A stretch of DNA of 64,000 bases from CAVVAY01 sp963746465 (GCA_963746465.1 CAVVAY010000005.1:62001-126000), one strand, 5' to 3'; counted from the stretch's first letter, positions 51,323 to 60,282 are shown. A program made the numbers and translations. The notes: generated by a model from the letters alone, not told the origin.

Positions 51323-52369
51323 TCAGGGCTGTCCCCCCGCGCCGCCGGGAACGCCGGTGTTCGTCGAGTACTTCGGCTGGATCTTCATCTCCGGCCTGAA
51401 GGAGTGCACGGCCTGCGCGACCGCGATCGCGGACTCGGCGAAACCGGTCGCGATCAGCTTGAGCTTCCCGTCGAAGGTCGTGATGTCGCCGCAGGCCCAG
51501 ACGCGCGGGAGGTTCGTCTGCATCACCTGGTTGACGACGAGCGCGCCCTTGGAGATCTCCAGGCCCCAGTTCTTCAGCGGCCCGAGCGCGGTCTTGAAGC
51601 CGAGCTGCAGGAGGATCGCATCGACCTCGAGCTCGACCTCGCGCGTCTCGTCCTCGGAGTGGAAGAGCCGCACGCGCTCGATCGCGCCGTTGCCCAGGAC
51701 CTCGCGCACCTGAAAGGGGACGTGCACGGCGACGTGGCCCTTCTCGGCGGCGGTCATGACCTGGTTGACGGTCAGCTCGTGCGCCCGAAAGCCCTCGCGC
51801 CGGTGGCAGAGCGCGATCGACTCGGCGGTGTGCAGGAGGTTGATGACCCAGTCGCAGGCGGAGTCGCCGCCGCCGATGATGAGCACCTTCTTGCCGGCGA
51901 ACTCCGACTTGGAGCCGACGAGGTAATGCGCGCCGCGGCCCTCCCACGGGGTCATGTCGTAGCCGGGCAGCTTCTTGGGCTCGAAGGCGCCGTGGCCGCC
52001 GGCGATGATGACGGCGCGGCTGCGCAGCTCCGGGTGGTCGGGGTTGTTCGTGCGCAGGACGACGATGTCGTCCTCCCAATCGATCGACTCGACCGTCGTC
52101 TCGAGGTGCACCGGGACGTCGAACTGCTCCAGCGCCTGACGGCGCAGCGACTCGACGAGGTCCTTGGCGAGCACCTTCGGGAGCCCCGGCACGTCGAAGA
52201 TCCACTTCTCCGGATACAGCGCCGTCAGCTGGCCGCCGATCTGCGGCAGCGAGTCGACGACCCGCGACGACGCCTCGCGCATCCCCGCCCAGAACGCCGT
52301 CGACAGGCCCACGGGGCCGCCGCCGATGACCGTGATGTCACGGATCTCGCCGGGCGTCTCGGAGCTCAT
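51323..52369 (-). CDS. Ferredoxin-NADP reductase, thioredoxin-reductase type
   Basis: 348 residues. ITVIGGGPVGLSTAFWAGMRE binds FAD, IIGGGDSACDW binds NADP and WACGDITTFDGKLKLIATGFAESA closes the FAD site. The CxxC of thioredoxin reductase is absent, as in type 2 FNR (YumC-like). It passes electrons between NADPH and ferredoxin or flavodoxin. The ATG 52369 overlaps the hemQ stop (ATGA). Co-expression with a heme enzyme may reflect shared redox supply. Confidence 0.88.
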   Translation of the reverse strand: MSSETPGEIRDITVIGGGPVGLSTAFWAGMREASSRVVDSLPQIGGQLTALYPEKWIFDVPGLPKVLAKDLVESLRRQALEQFDVPVHLETTVESIDWEDDIVVLRTNNPDHPELRSRAVIIAGGHGAFEPKKLPGYDMTPWEGRGAHYLVGSKSEFAGKKVLIIGGGDSACDWVINLLHTAESIALCHRREGFRAHELTVNQVMTAAEKGHVAVHVPFQVREVLGNGAIERVRLFHSEDETREVELEVDAILLQLGFKTALGPLKNWGLEISKGALVVNQVMQTNLPRVWACGDITTFDGKLKLIATGFAESAIAVAQAVHSFRPEMKIQPKYSTNTGVPGGAGGQP

Positions 52370-53055
52370 GCGAGCTCTGCCGCGACGGGCACCCCGTCGA
52401 GCGCCGACAGCGCCCGCTCGACCGAGGTGCTGATGCAGGTGAACGTCGGCGTGTCGCGCTTGGTGAACAGCGAGGACTCCGTCGTGCGCAGGCGCTGGAC
52501 GAGGTCGAGGAACGAGGCCGGGTCGTCGGTCTCGAAGGCGACGACGAACTCCTGGTCGTCGAGGCCGAAGGAGTAGGACGTGTTGAGGTCGATCTGCGGA
52601 TACTCCCTGCCGAGCTTGATGTGCTCCTGCATGATCCGCCAGCGCTCGTCGGGGTCCAGCGTGTACCAGGCGCGCGTCTTGACGAACGGGTAGACGAACA
52701 GGTACTTCGCGTGCGCCGGGCGGACCTCCAGGCGCGACTCGTCGGAGTACTCCGAGGGCTTGGTCATCGCCAGGTAGGAGTAGGGGATCGACGACCACTT
52801 CATGAGCCCGCTCTGGGCGAGCACGACGTGGAACTCGTGGATGCGCTCGAGGTTCTGCGCCTGCGACAGGAGCATGAGATCGGTGTCGCCGCGCGTCCCG
52901 ACGGTCGAGAAGGCGCGCAGCAGGTGGCCGTCGGCGAAGTCGGCGCACGCGGCGATGAACTCGCGCTTGTGCGTGTCGCGGACATCGTCCTCCAGCCGGC
53001 GCCAGGCGGGGTCGAGCTTGAGGAACGAGTACTTCACGAAATGACGCGTCGGCAC
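52366..53055 (-). CDS. hemQ: Coproheme decarboxylase (chlorite-dismutase-like)
   Basis: 229 residues. HemQ converts coproheme to heme b in the coproporphyrin-dependent pathway of Gram-positives and actinobacteria. YPFVKTRAWYTLDPDERWRIMQEHIKLG contains the reactive Tyr, a Lys and the proximal His. YSFGLDDQEFVVAFE is also conserved. The distal Arg of true chlorite dismutases is not evident. I start at GTG 53055 (MPTRHFVKYSF), 8 nt after TATCCT. Confidence 0.9.
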   Translation of the reverse strand: MPTRHFVKYSFLKLDPAWRRLEDDVRDTHKREFIAACADFADGHLLRAFSTVGTRGDTDLMLLSQAQNLERIHEFHVVLAQSGLMKWSSIPYSYLAMTKPSEYSDESRLEVRPAHAKYLFVYPFVKTRAWYTLDPDERWRIMQEHIKLGREYPQIDLNTSYSFGLDDQEFVVAFETDDPASFLDLVQRLRTTESSLFTKRDTPTFTCISTSVERALSALDGVPVAAELA

Positions 53056-53063
53056 GATGAGAC

Positions 53064-53069
53064 AGGATA
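53064..53069 (-). promoter_or_regulatory. -10 box of hemQ
   Basis: TATCCT on the minus strand, 8 nt before GTG 53055. The divergent gene starts only 24 bp away at 53080. Confidence 0.4.
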
Positions 53070-53079
53070 GAGCGCGGCG

Positions 53080-55062
53080 ATGGCCGTCCATCCGAAGCTC
53101 CCGCCGGTGGTGGCCGCTCTCGCGGTGCTCCTGTCCGCGCTCGCCGCCGCCGGTCCGGCGCAGGCCCAGCAGCGGGCGGCCGCCCAGGGGCCGCGCGCGG
53201 TCCTCGCCTTCCTGCCCAGCGGCGGCGACGACAACCCCAAGCCCGTGCTGGACCGCCTCGACGCCCGGCCCGCGCTCGCGCTCGGGCTCGTGAGCGCCAC
53301 GCAGGGGCGCTACTCGCCCCAGCAGGCGCTGCTGGACATCACGGCCGGCTCGCGCACCTCGGCTGCCGTCTACGACCCGGTGCAGGCGCCCGACCTCGAG
53401 CTCGTGCCCGGCGGCGACGGCAGCGCCTTCATCTTCGGCTGGAGCAAGGTCCTCGAGCGCGCCGACACGGCGCTCGCCGAGATCACGCCCGGGATGCTCG
53501 CGGGCGCGATCCCCGGCGGCGCGGCCTACGCCGGGATCACCCGGCGCGACCATCTGGACGCGGTTGCCGCCGCCGACCGCCAGGGCGACGTCGCGCGCGT
53601 CTCGCTGGGGACCTCCACGGAGCTCGCCGGGCGCGTGCGGCGCCTGCTGCGCCGCCACCGGCTCGTCGTCGCGGGGCTGCCGCGGGCCGCCAAGGGCGAC
53701 GCGGTGCTCGACGCGCTCGTCCGCGACCGGCGCCCCGGCGACCTGCTCATCGTCATGCAGACCCCGCCGGGGGCGCGCGCGCCGCAGCTGCTGCCCGCCG
53801 GGGTCGCGGGCGTCGCGGGCGGCAACGGCGCGCTGACCTCCCAGACGACGCACCTGCCGGGCATCGTCGCGGCGATCGACGTGCCCGTCACGATCCTGCA
53901 CGCGCTCGGCCTGCCGCTGCCCGACGGCGTCAAGGGGCAGGTGATGCGCGCCGAGGGCGCCCGCGACGCCGCCGCGCTGAAGAGCGTCGAGGCGCGGCTG
54001 CGGGTCGTCAGCGGGCGGCGCACGCCGACGCTCGGCGTGCTCATGTTCACGTGGCTGGCGCTCATCCTCGCGCTCGGGTTCGCGGCCGATCGTCGCGGCG
54101 TCCGCGCGGCGCTGCGCATCGGCGCGCTCGCGATCTTCTGGGTCCTGCCGATGCTGCTCCTCACGGGCCTGATCGCGCCGTCGCGCCTGGCGGAGATGGC
54201 GATCGTCACCGGCGGGGCCTTCGCCCTGGGCGCGCTGACCGACCGGCTCGTGCGCTGGCCGCGCGCCCCGCTCGTGCCGGCCGCGGTGTCGCTCGTCGCC
54301 TACGCGACCGACCTCGCCCTGGGATCCCCGCTGATCATCCGCTCGCTGCTGGGGGTCAACCCGCGCTCGGGCTCGCGCTTCTACGGCCTGGGCAACGAGC
54401 TCGAGTCGACGCTGGCCGTGCTGCTGCTCGTCGGGCTCGGAGCGCTGCTGTGGGGGCGGCGGCGGTCGCGCGGCAGCGCGGCGATCGTGGCCGTCGCCGG
54501 GCTCGTGCTCGGCGTCTTCACGGGCGCGGCGGAGCTCGGCGCCGACGTCGGCGGCGTCATCACGGTCGGCGCGGGGGTCGCCGCCGCGGCGCTGCTCATG
54601 CTGCCCGGGCGCCCGTCGTGGCGGCGCATCGCGCTCGCCGCGCTCGTCCCGGTCGCGGCGATCGTCGCGCTGGCGGCACTCGAGCTCGCCACGGGCGGCA
54701 ACGGCCACTTCACGCGCACGATCCTGCACGCCGACAGCGGCGGCGCGCTCTGGGACGTCGTCGTGCGGCGCTACACGCTGGCGTTCAACGTCTTCACGCT
54801 CGGGGCGATGCCGCTCGTCGTCGTCATCGCGGCGCTCGCGGTCGCCTATGCGCTGCGCCATCGCGAGCGCATCTACGCCCCGCTGGGCGGATCCCCGGGC
54901 TGGTACGCCGCCTTCGTCGGCGGCCTCACGGCCTCGATCGCCGGCGCGCTCTTCAACGATTCCGGCCCGCTGCTGTTCGTCTTCGGCGTGTTCGTGCTGG
55001 CCTGTGCGACCGCGTACGTGCGCGGTGACCCGCGCTTGGACGGCGAGAGTAGGATGCCCTGA
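53080..55062 (+). CDS. Membrane protein with extracytoplasmic N-terminal domain
   Basis: 660 residues. A signal helix (PPVVAALAVLLSALAAAGPAQA) is followed by an outside domain of about 290 residues that resembles an alkaline-phosphatase-like core (LLIVMQTPPG, VPVTILHALGLPLPDGVKG) without clear metal ligands. About nine membrane helices follow (320-640). NPRSGSRFYGLGNELE and FTGAAELGADVGG between helices are acidic and may be functional. No known family is assigned with confidence. It overlaps the GT4-flippase fusion gene by one base, so it probably acts in envelope glycolipid synthesis or export. Confidence 0.65.
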   Translation: MAVHPKLPPVVAALAVLLSALAAAGPAQAQQRAAAQGPRAVLAFLPSGGDDNPKPVLDRLDARPALALGLVSATQGRYSPQQALLDITAGSRTSAAVYDPVQAPDLELVPGGDGSAFIFGWSKVLERADTALAEITPGMLAGAIPGGAAYAGITRRDHLDAVAAADRQGDVARVSLGTSTELAGRVRRLLRRHRLVVAGLPRAAKGDAVLDALVRDRRPGDLLIVMQTPPGARAPQLLPAGVAGVAGGNGALTSQTTHLPGIVAAIDVPVTILHALGLPLPDGVKGQVMRAEGARDAAALKSVEARLRVVSGRRTPTLGVLMFTWLALILALGFAADRRGVRAALRIGALAIFWVLPMLLLTGLIAPSRLAEMAIVTGGAFALGALTDRLVRWPRAPLVPAAVSLVAYATDLALGSPLIIRSLLGVNPRSGSRFYGLGNELESTLAVLLLVGLGALLWGRRRSRGSAAIVAVAGLVLGVFTGAAELGADVGGVITVGAGVAAAALLMLPGRPSWRRIALAALVPVAAIVALAALELATGGNGHFTRTILHADSGGALWDVVVRRYTLAFNVFTLGAMPLVVVIAALAVAYALRHRERIYAPLGGSPGWYAAFVGGLTASIAGALFNDSGPLLFVFGVFVLACATAYVRGDPRLDGESRMP

Positions 55063-57395
55063 TGCGCATCGCGCTGGTGTCCTCGTACTCGTGGACCTAC
55101 CCAGGGGGAGTGACGCGCCACATCGAGGCTCTCGCGGAGCAGTACGCCGCCGCGGGGCACGAGGTCCGCGTGCTGTCCCCGGTCGATCCCGACGACCGGC
55201 TCGCCGTCCGCCTGCACCGCGGCGCGCGACCCTCGCAGCGGCCCCTGCCCGCGTACCTCATCCCGCTGGGCCGGACGGTCGGCTTCCCGTCCAACGGCTC
55301 CGTGTCGAACGTCGCCTACGGCGTCTCGACGCTCGTGAACCTGCGCCGCGAGCTCGAGCGCGGCTACGACGTCGTGCACCTGCACGAGCCGGTGGCTCCG
55401 ATCCCGGGCTGGGACGCGCTCATGAGCATCGACGCGCCGCTCGTGGGCACCTTCCACTGCTACTCGGAGAACGTCTTCTCCAACAACCTCGCGAACGTCT
55501 TCGGCGCACGGCGGCGGCTGAACCGGTTGCACGTGCGCGTCGCGGTGTCCGAGGCCGCGGCCTGGACGGGCAGCCGCTTCTACGGCGGCACGTACCGCGT
55601 GATCCCCAACGGCGTCGACGTCCCGGCCGAGCTGCGGGCGCGGCCCGCGCCCGCGCCCCCGACCGCGGCGGCGCCGCTGCGGATCGCGTTCGTCGGCCAG
55701 TCCGTCGAGCGCAAGGGGCTGCCGGTGCTGCTGCGCGCCTTCGAGGCCCTGCGCGAGCACCTGCCGGTCACCCTGGACGTGGTCGGCGTCACGCCCGACG
55801 AGCTCGCCCCGCTCATGCTCGACGACCGCGGCGTGGTCGCCCTGGGCAAGTGCAGCGACGCCGACAAGGTCGAGGTTCTCGAGCGGGCCGACGTCCTCTG
55901 CGCGCCGTCGCTGGGCGGCGAGAGCTTCGGGATGGTGCTCACGGAGGCCTTCGCGGCAGGCACGACCGTCGTCGCGTCGGACATCGCCGGCTACCGGGAC
56001 GTCGTGCAGGACGGCGTCGACGGCGTGCTCTTCCCCCGCGGCGACGCGACCGCGCTGGCGCAGACGCTGCGCGACCTCGCGCTGGACCCCGCCCGCCGCG
56101 CCGAGCTCGCGCAGGCGGCGCGGGCCTCCGCGGAGCGCTACGCCTGGCCGCACGTCGCGGCCGAGCTGCTCGACGCCTACCGCGACGCGATCGCCCTGCA
56201 CGCCGCGCCGGCGCCCGCGACCGCGGCCGCGCGTGCCGCGCGCCGGCTCGGGTTCGCGCCCGCCGACGGCGAGCGCGTGCCCCCGCGCCGGCTGCCGACG
56301 CTCGAGCCCGCACCTGCCGGCGCCGGCGGCGTGCCGAACGCCCGTCTGCGCCTCGCACGCCGGGCGGCCGTGGCAGTCGCTGCGATCGCCGCGGTGCTGC
56401 TGGCGCTCGTCGCGCTGCAGCGCATCGGCGTGGACCGCGTCGGCGAGGCCCTGCTGGCGTCATCCCCGACCTGGGTGCTCATCGCACTCGGGCTCATGTG
56501 TTTCTCGATGGTCCTGCGCAGCCTCGCCTGGCACGCCATCCTGCGCGCGGCGCTGCCCCGCGCCCGCGTGCGATTGCGGGACGTCCTGCAGGGGACGTTC
56601 ATCGGCGTGCTCATGTCCGCCACGCTGCCGGCGCGGCTGGGCGAGCCGTCGCGCGCGTTCATCGTGGCGCGCCGGATCGGCCCGGCGCGCGAGCACCTCC
56701 CCGTCGTGCTGGGGACGATCGTCTCCCAGACGCTGCTGAACATCTTCGCGCTCGTCGTGCTGGGCATCGTCATGTTCTCGACGGTCGACCTCTTCACGCA
56801 CCACACGGCGCTGCTGCTCTTCGCCGTGGCGCCGCTGGCGCTCGCGTTCGCGGTGCTCGCGCTGCCCGCGCTGCTGCGCGGCGGCAAGCCCTCGCGCTTC
56901 GCGCGCGTGGCGGCGCTCGTGCGCCGGGTGCAGGGCGCGCTCGTGCAGGTGCGGGCGGGCCTGACGGTGTTCAGCCGGCCGCGCCTCGGCGCCGTCGCGA
57001 CGCTCGCGCAGCTGTCGGCCTGGGGCGTGCAGTGGATGTCCTGCTTCGTGCTGCTCGTCGCGCTCGGCCTCGACGACCGCGCCGGCATCGGAGCGGCGGC
57101 GGCCGTGCTGTTCGCCGTCAACGTCACGGCCGTGCTGCCTGCGACGCCCTCGAACATCGGCGTGTTCCAGGCCGCCTGCGTCGCGGTGCTGAGCGCCTAC
57201 GGGGTCGGCCATGCCGACGCGCTGGCCTACGGGATCATCCTGCAGGCGGTCGAGATGGCCACCGCCATCGTCATGGGCGCGCCGGCGCTCGTGAAGGAGG
57301 GCGTCTCCTGGCGCGAGGTGCGCCTGCGGGCGATGCACGCCTCACCGGTCGAGCTGCCGCCGGCCCAGGCCGGCCTCGCACGCGAGCCCGCCTGA
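55062..57395 (+). CDS. Fusion: GT4 glycosyltransferase (PimA-like) + LPG-synthase-type membrane domain
   Basis: 777 residues. Residues 1-385 are a GT-B enzyme: PGGVTRHIEALAEQYAAAGHEVRVL at the N-terminus (as in PimA), the FVGQSVERKGL loop and GESFGMVLTEAFAAGTTVV with the E-x7-E sugar-nucleotide motif. After a Pro/Ala linker, residues about 425-745 hold eight helices with MSATLPARLGEPSRAFIVARR and LPATPSNIGVFQAA, the UPF0104/lysylphosphatidylglycerol synthase membrane region. The fusion suggests one polypeptide that glycosylates a lipid and flips it. The start is ATG 55062. Confidence 0.88.
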   Translation: MRIALVSSYSWTYPGGVTRHIEALAEQYAAAGHEVRVLSPVDPDDRLAVRLHRGARPSQRPLPAYLIPLGRTVGFPSNGSVSNVAYGVSTLVNLRRELERGYDVVHLHEPVAPIPGWDALMSIDAPLVGTFHCYSENVFSNNLANVFGARRRLNRLHVRVAVSEAAAWTGSRFYGGTYRVIPNGVDVPAELRARPAPAPPTAAAPLRIAFVGQSVERKGLPVLLRAFEALREHLPVTLDVVGVTPDELAPLMLDDRGVVALGKCSDADKVEVLERADVLCAPSLGGESFGMVLTEAFAAGTTVVASDIAGYRDVVQDGVDGVLFPRGDATALAQTLRDLALDPARRAELAQAARASAERYAWPHVAAELLDAYRDAIALHAAPAPATAAARAARRLGFAPADGERVPPRRLPTLEPAPAGAGGVPNARLRLARRAAVAVAAIAAVLLALVALQRIGVDRVGEALLASSPTWVLIALGLMCFSMVLRSLAWHAILRAALPRARVRLRDVLQGTFIGVLMSATLPARLGEPSRAFIVARRIGPAREHLPVVLGTIVSQTLLNIFALVVLGIVMFSTVDLFTHHTALLLFAVAPLALAFAVLALPALLRGGKPSRFARVAALVRRVQGALVQVRAGLTVFSRPRLGAVATLAQLSAWGVQWMSCFVLLVALGLDDRAGIGAAAAVLFAVNVTAVLPATPSNIGVFQAACVAVLSAYGVGHADALAYGIILQAVEMATAIVMGAPALVKEGVSWREVRLRAMHASPVELPPAQAGLAREPA

Positions 57396-57433
57396 GCAAG
57401 ATCCCGGCCGCCGGCGTCGAATCCCGGGGCGCG

Positions 57434-57709
57434 ATGCCCGACGCGTACGTCTACCTCCTGCGCTGCCGTGACGGCTCGCTGTACTGCGGCTGGACGTCGG
57501 ACATCGAACGTCGCCTCGCGGCGCACCGCTCCGGCCGGGGGAGCCGCTACACCGCCAGCCGCCTTCCCGTCGAGCTGGCACTCGCGCAGCCGATGGCCGA
57601 CCGCGGCGCCGCGCGCCGTGAGGAGGCGCGCATCAAGCGCCTGACGCGCGCGGAGAAGCTCGCGCTCGTCGCGCGGGGCGACGTGGACGCCTCCAGCGCT
57701 CGCGTGTAG
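57434..57709 (+). CDS. GIY-YIG endonuclease-domain protein (UPF0213/YhbQ-like)
   Basis: 91 residues. YVYLLRCRDGSLYCGWT is the GIY-YIG core (YVY...YCG) and the Arg of DIERRLAAHRSG the catalytic one. ARREEARIKRLTRAEKLALV ends the domain. Small single-domain members are common, and their biological role is unclear; they are not by themselves mobile elements. The start is ATG 57434, 38 bp after the fusion gene. Confidence 0.88.
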   Translation: MPDAYVYLLRCRDGSLYCGWTSDIERRLAAHRSGRGSRYTASRLPVELALAQPMADRGAARREEARIKRLTRAEKLALVARGDVDASSARV

Positions 57710-57777
57710 GGTCGCGCACAACGCCGGAGGCGCCGCATCACGGGCGGCCGCCGCGGCACATCCTGGAGGGGAAGCGG

Positions 57778-59295
57778 ATGAAGGGGTTCCTCTCGGCGCG
57801 TGCGGGGCGGGCCTGGCTCGTCGTGGCGCTCGTCGGGGTCGTCATCGTCGTGCTCGTGCTCGCCCTGCGGCTCGCGCCGCGGCTGGGCGCGGGCCAGGAG
57901 CTCCTCGACGCGTCCGAGCCGGCGCTGACCGACGAGCGCGTCGCGGGCGACCGCGCCGGCGTGGACTTCATCTCGCGCTACGTCGACCTCGCCGACCCGC
58001 TCATGACGACCCGTGGCGGCGGCCGGCGCGACGTCGCGACGCTCGTCGGACTCGTCGCGCGCCGGACGAAGCGCTCGCCCGCGCAGGTCAGGCGCGACCT
58101 GCGCCGCGAGGCGCCGCATGTCGCGGCGCTGCTGCGGGCGCTGCCGCTGAGCGGCGCGGCGCGGGAGATCCCGGCGCTCACGGGCTATCTCGCCACGACG
58201 CTGAACATCACGCGCGAGGACCTCGCCGCCGAGCTCGAGCGCGCGTTCCCGAGCCTCGCGCAGACGCTCACCGCGCTGCCGGGCGTGGCGACGGGCTGGA
58301 ACGACATCCCGGGAATCGGGGGGCTGACGCGCTTCGACGGCACGACCGCCGTCCGGACCGTGCCACAGCTGCGCGACCATCTCGCGCAGGACCTCGTGGC
58401 GACCATCGAGCGCGACCGGGACGACCTGCAGGACCTCGCCGGGCGCGGCGGCATCGGCTACATCCCGACGCTGCTGCTCGTCGTCGCCGTCGTGCTGATC
58501 GCGTTCGGCCTGCTGCAGGCGCGACGCGCGCGTGACGCGCCGCCGGGGCGCCCCGCGTGGGCGTTCGTCATGGGCGTCGGCGCGCTGCTCGTCGTGATCG
58601 TGTTCGGACTGAACTACTTTCCGCGCCTCAAGGGGGCCGACCGCGCGATCGACGACATCGCGCCGGCGTTCGCGCAGGAGCGCGTCGAGGGCGACCGCGC
58701 GGGAGCGGACATGATCCACCAGACCGTGCTCTTCGGGGACCCGATCGCCACCCGGCGCGGCGGCGCCACGGCGGAGATCCCCGGGCTGCTGCGGTTCGTC
58801 CGCGAGCGCACGAGCCTCAACCGCGCGGCGGTCCTCGGCGCACTGCGACGGCGCGCCCCGCGCCTCACGGCCCTGCTGCAGGCGATCCCGCTCAGCGCCG
58901 TCGCGCGCGAGGTCCCGCAGCTGCTCGCGTTCCTCGCCCGCGAGCTGCGGCTGAGCCGGGCGCGGCTGCTCGCGACCCTGAGCCGGCGCACCCCGCGCCT
59001 GGCGCAGGCGATCCTCGCCGTGCGGCCCGTCGCGATCCGCTGGCGCTCGATCCCGGGCACCGAGCGCCTCACCCGCTTCGACGGAGTCACGCGGGTGCGG
59101 ACGATGCCGGCGCTGGACGGCTACCTCAGCGAGGACGTCGTCCCCCTGCTCGAGCGCCAGCGCACGAACTTCCGCGATCTCGCCGACCCGGCCCCGTCGC
59201 TGACGGTCCTGCCGCCGGTGCTGCTGGTGCTCGGCCTCGCGCTCATCGTGTACGGGCTGACGATGACGATGTCGCTGCTCACGAAGCACTGGTGA
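57778..59295 (+). CDS. Internally duplicated membrane protein
   Basis: 505 residues made of two similar halves (about 1-250 and 260-505). Each half has a leading helix, then LTDERVAGDRAGVDF/AQERVEGDRAGADM, D(P)L/I-T-RGG, ALPLSGAAREIPAL/AIPLSAVAREVPQL, ITREDL/LSRARL, a W(N/R)xIPG motif, LTRFDG(T/V), R-T-(V/M)-P and a closing helix. Predicted topology is helix-loop-helix twice, with the 180-residue loops probably outside. I recognise no family. ATG 57778 has GGAGGGG 6 nt upstream. Confidence 0.75.
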   Translation: MKGFLSARAGRAWLVVALVGVVIVVLVLALRLAPRLGAGQELLDASEPALTDERVAGDRAGVDFISRYVDLADPLMTTRGGGRRDVATLVGLVARRTKRSPAQVRRDLRREAPHVAALLRALPLSGAAREIPALTGYLATTLNITREDLAAELERAFPSLAQTLTALPGVATGWNDIPGIGGLTRFDGTTAVRTVPQLRDHLAQDLVATIERDRDDLQDLAGRGGIGYIPTLLLVVAVVLIAFGLLQARRARDAPPGRPAWAFVMGVGALLVVIVFGLNYFPRLKGADRAIDDIAPAFAQERVEGDRAGADMIHQTVLFGDPIATRRGGATAEIPGLLRFVRERTSLNRAAVLGALRRRAPRLTALLQAIPLSAVAREVPQLLAFLARELRLSRARLLATLSRRTPRLAQAILAVRPVAIRWRSIPGTERLTRFDGVTRVRTMPALDGYLSEDVVPLLERQRTNFRDLADPAPSLTVLPPVLLVLGLALIVYGLTMTMSLLTKHW

Positions 59296-59296
59296 G

Positions 59297-59312
59297 CCGC
59301 CCCCCTGGGCGG
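59297..59312 (+). terminator. Hairpin after the duplicated membrane protein gene
   Basis: CCGCCC 59297-59302 and GGGCGG 59307-59312 pair around CCCT immediately after the stop. No U-tract. Confidence 0.35.
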
Positions 59313-59314
59313 GC

Positions 59315-59361
59315 GCGGGACCCGGGCAACCGCCCGGGCAGGACGCAAGCTCGTTTCCCGC
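59315..59361 (+). other. Structured intergenic segment of unknown role
   Basis: GCGGGA 59315-59320 pairs with TCCCGC 59356-59361 and encloses a strong hairpin, CCCGGGC-AACC-GCCCGGG (59321-59338), and a GGACGCAAGC stretch. A perfect palindrome GCTCAGCGCTGAGC follows at 59373-59386. It lies in a 326-bp gene-free space (59296-59621); the rest of that space, to 59621, shows nothing I recognise. It may be a leader RNA of the next gene or an elaborate terminator. Confidence 0.3.
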
Positions 59362-59621
59362 ACCCTCTGACAGCTCAGCGCTGAGCAAACTCAATACCCA
59401 AGAACGCTGGCCGTTCGTGCCCGACTACCCGGGCCGGGGCTGCACAAACGGCCGATCTCGCCCTGGCAGTTGGCGCTCACGCACGGTCGCCGGGCGTTGG
59501 GTTCGGCATCGGGCTGATCGACCGCCGGCCGCAGGTCGAACGCTTTCGACTTCTCGCTGGCCCGCTGAAAGCGGGTTGGCGGTTGCGCTCCCGGCGACCA
59601 GGGGCTACGGTCCCGCCCCTG

Positions 59622-60116
59622 TTGCGCCTCTCGCTCACCAGCGCCGCGGCACGTCGTCATGGCGTCCTGCTCGGCTGCCTTGCGATCGCGGCGATCCTGC
59701 TCGCGGCGACGGCGCCCAGTGCGCTCCGAGCCGCGCCGCTGCGCGCGCACGCCGCGCAGCAGCCGGCCGTGACCGTGCGGCCGCCCGCGACGATCCGCCT
59801 GGGGACCTTGCGCTTCAAGGGCCTGCCGGTGCGCTTCAACTGCATCTCCTCCTGCCGGATGACCGGGACCCTGCTCCTCGGGGCCATCTCCGCGAAGCGC
59901 GTCGGCCTCGCGAAGGGCAAGGCCAACGTCGTGATCGGGTCCGGCAAGGCCACGCGCTCGAAGGCGGGCAAGAGCACGATGACCGTGCGACTGACCACGC
60001 GCGCCAGGCGCGCGCTCGCGCGGTTGAAGAACAGGACGCGTGTTCAGGTGACGACCGTCGGGCGCGCCGGCGACGCGCGAGTGGAGGAGACGCGCAGCGT
60101 CACGGTTCGACGGTAG
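59622..60116 (+). CDS. Small secreted hypothetical protein
   Basis: 164 residues if started at TTG 59622 (MRLSLTSAAARRHGVLLGCLAIAAILLAATAPSALRA), which gives a good signal peptide; a TTG at 59583 would lengthen it by 13. A TACGGT box lies 8 nt before 59622. The mature part is short and basic, with FNCISSCRMTG (two cysteines) and a Lys-rich strand region (KGKANVVIGSGKATRSKAGKS). It resembles small secreted beta-rich proteins of related actinobacteria. Function is unknown. Confidence 0.6.
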   Translation: MRLSLTSAAARRHGVLLGCLAIAAILLAATAPSALRAAPLRAHAAQQPAVTVRPPATIRLGTLRFKGLPVRFNCISSCRMTGTLLLGAISAKRVGLAKGKANVVIGSGKATRSKAGKSTMTVRLTTRARRALARLKNRTRVQVTTVGRAGDARVEETRSVTVRR

Positions 60117-60123
60117 GGCGTTT

Positions 60124-60139
60124 TGCGACTAAAGTCGCA
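60124..60139. terminator. Hairpin between the small secreted gene and the ASH-repeat gene
   Basis: TGCGAC 60124-60129 and GTCGCA 60134-60139 pair around TAAA, 8 bp past the stop. It is flanked by TTTT on the left rather than the right. The remaining 140 bp to the next gene contain a possible promoter region (TTGGGG...GATACT) but no clear box. Confidence 0.35.
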
Positions 60140-60282
60140 TTGCAGGGGTGCATAATCCGGCACATCGGTGCGGCCCTTGGCCTGTTGGGGACCTTCCATG
60201 CGGCGGATACTGCGTGCTTGGCAGTGCGTCGCGGAGCGACAGACGGTGACACGAGCCGGTACGGCTTAACACAGGGGGAACG

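Noticed and set aside
53030..53045. Similarity of TACTTCACGAAAT at the hemQ start to the palindrome at 50262-50273
   Set aside because: The hemQ match lies inside conserved codons (HFVKYS) and is only one half plus a mismatch, so it is best explained by chance.
52366..53055. True chlorite dismutase
   Set aside because: The Tyr/Lys/His pattern and the actinobacterial context match HemQ; the distal Arg motif of perchlorate-reducer enzymes is not evident.
57410..57440. tRNA-like TTCGAATCCC-type sequence (GTCGAATCCCGG)
   Set aside because: No acceptor, D or anticodon stem can be drawn around it.
57434..57709. Homing endonuclease
   Set aside because: It is a single-domain GIY-YIG protein of the YhbQ type, common as a chromosomal gene, with no intron or intein context.
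59315..59361. Possible c-di-GMP-I riboswitch
   Set aside because: Only GGGCAACC and GGACGCAAGC resemble the core. The P2 tetraloop and the second helix with its receptor are missing, so I list it only as an unknown structured segment.
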